A program made the translations under genes and the position numbers. A stretch of 5,711 nt of DNA from an uncultured Porphyromonadaceae bacterium (lineage in GTDB: Bacteria > Bacteroidota > Bacteroidia > Bacteroidales > Muribaculaceae), in contig UROS01000150.1 in the NCBI GenBank assembly GCA_900549445.1, positions 1-5,711 on the forward strand, in the 5' to 3' direction. Below, in pieces: positions 5,690 through 5,711 of the stretch. Below the pieces are notes generated by a model. That model made no database searches, was not told the DNA's origin, and worked only from the letters and a program-made list of their open reading frames with translations. Each line of letters opens with the position of its first letter. Positions within the stretch are counted from its first letter, which is position 1.

Positions 5690-5711
5690 GGTTTTAAATG
5701 AAAGAACCGTG

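Noticed and set aside
1..5711. A CRISPR array made of the repeated hairpins
   Set aside because: The repeats are inverted pairs scattered over kilobases and tied to intergenic spots, not direct repeats at regular spacing, and no cas gene is present.

Overview
The window reads as chromosomal DNA from a Bacteroidales bacterium, most likely a Muribaculaceae-like gut commensal. Three things suggest this. Both genes have a Bacteroidota-type promoter (TTTG, a 19-20 nt gap, then TAnnTTTG) and no strong Shine-Dalgarno site. One gene encodes the PpiD/SurA-N-like membrane foldase typical of the phylum. The other encodes a secreted protein with the C-terminal tail (YFNLQGIRV, GLYIRRQ, VSKVLVK) common on exported proteins of Muribaculaceae and Prevotella. 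The family-level placement is an inference from sequence style.

Layout: 1-312 is intergenic, with a partial REP hairpin at the left edge, a complete inverted REP pair (109-209) and a strong terminator (255-288). A 624-residue exported protein of unknown function is encoded on the minus strand (313-2187), with a promoter about 170 bp upstream and a leader of about 160 nt. The divergent intergenic region 2188-3116 holds both promoters, a decayed REP, a second inverted REP pair (2660-2771) and a GC-rich nested inverted repeat (2887-2950). A 688-residue PpiD-like periplasmic foldase lies on the plus strand (3117-5183) and is followed by a terminator (5207-5245). The tail 5246-5711 has no credible gene but carries a third inverted REP pair (5534-5643).

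The two genes are divergent, each has its own promoter and terminator, and both act in the cell envelope. One is an exported protein and the other a membrane-anchored chaperone for exported proteins. Nothing in the sequence shows that they act on each other.

The most interesting content is non-coding. Every intergenic interval is occupied by a family of short hairpins: GTAG followed by an 8-bp stem, a 4-nt loop and the 8-bp partner. They are arranged as inverted pairs of about 100-112 bp, which is the architecture of REPINs mobilised by RAYT (TnpA-REP) transposases. Two sequence variants occur, and they differ at three stem positions that are all compensated. A further 70-bp similarity links the decayed REP at 2491-2560 with the reverse complement of 5620-5689. 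No RAYT gene is present in the window, so mobilisation would be in trans.
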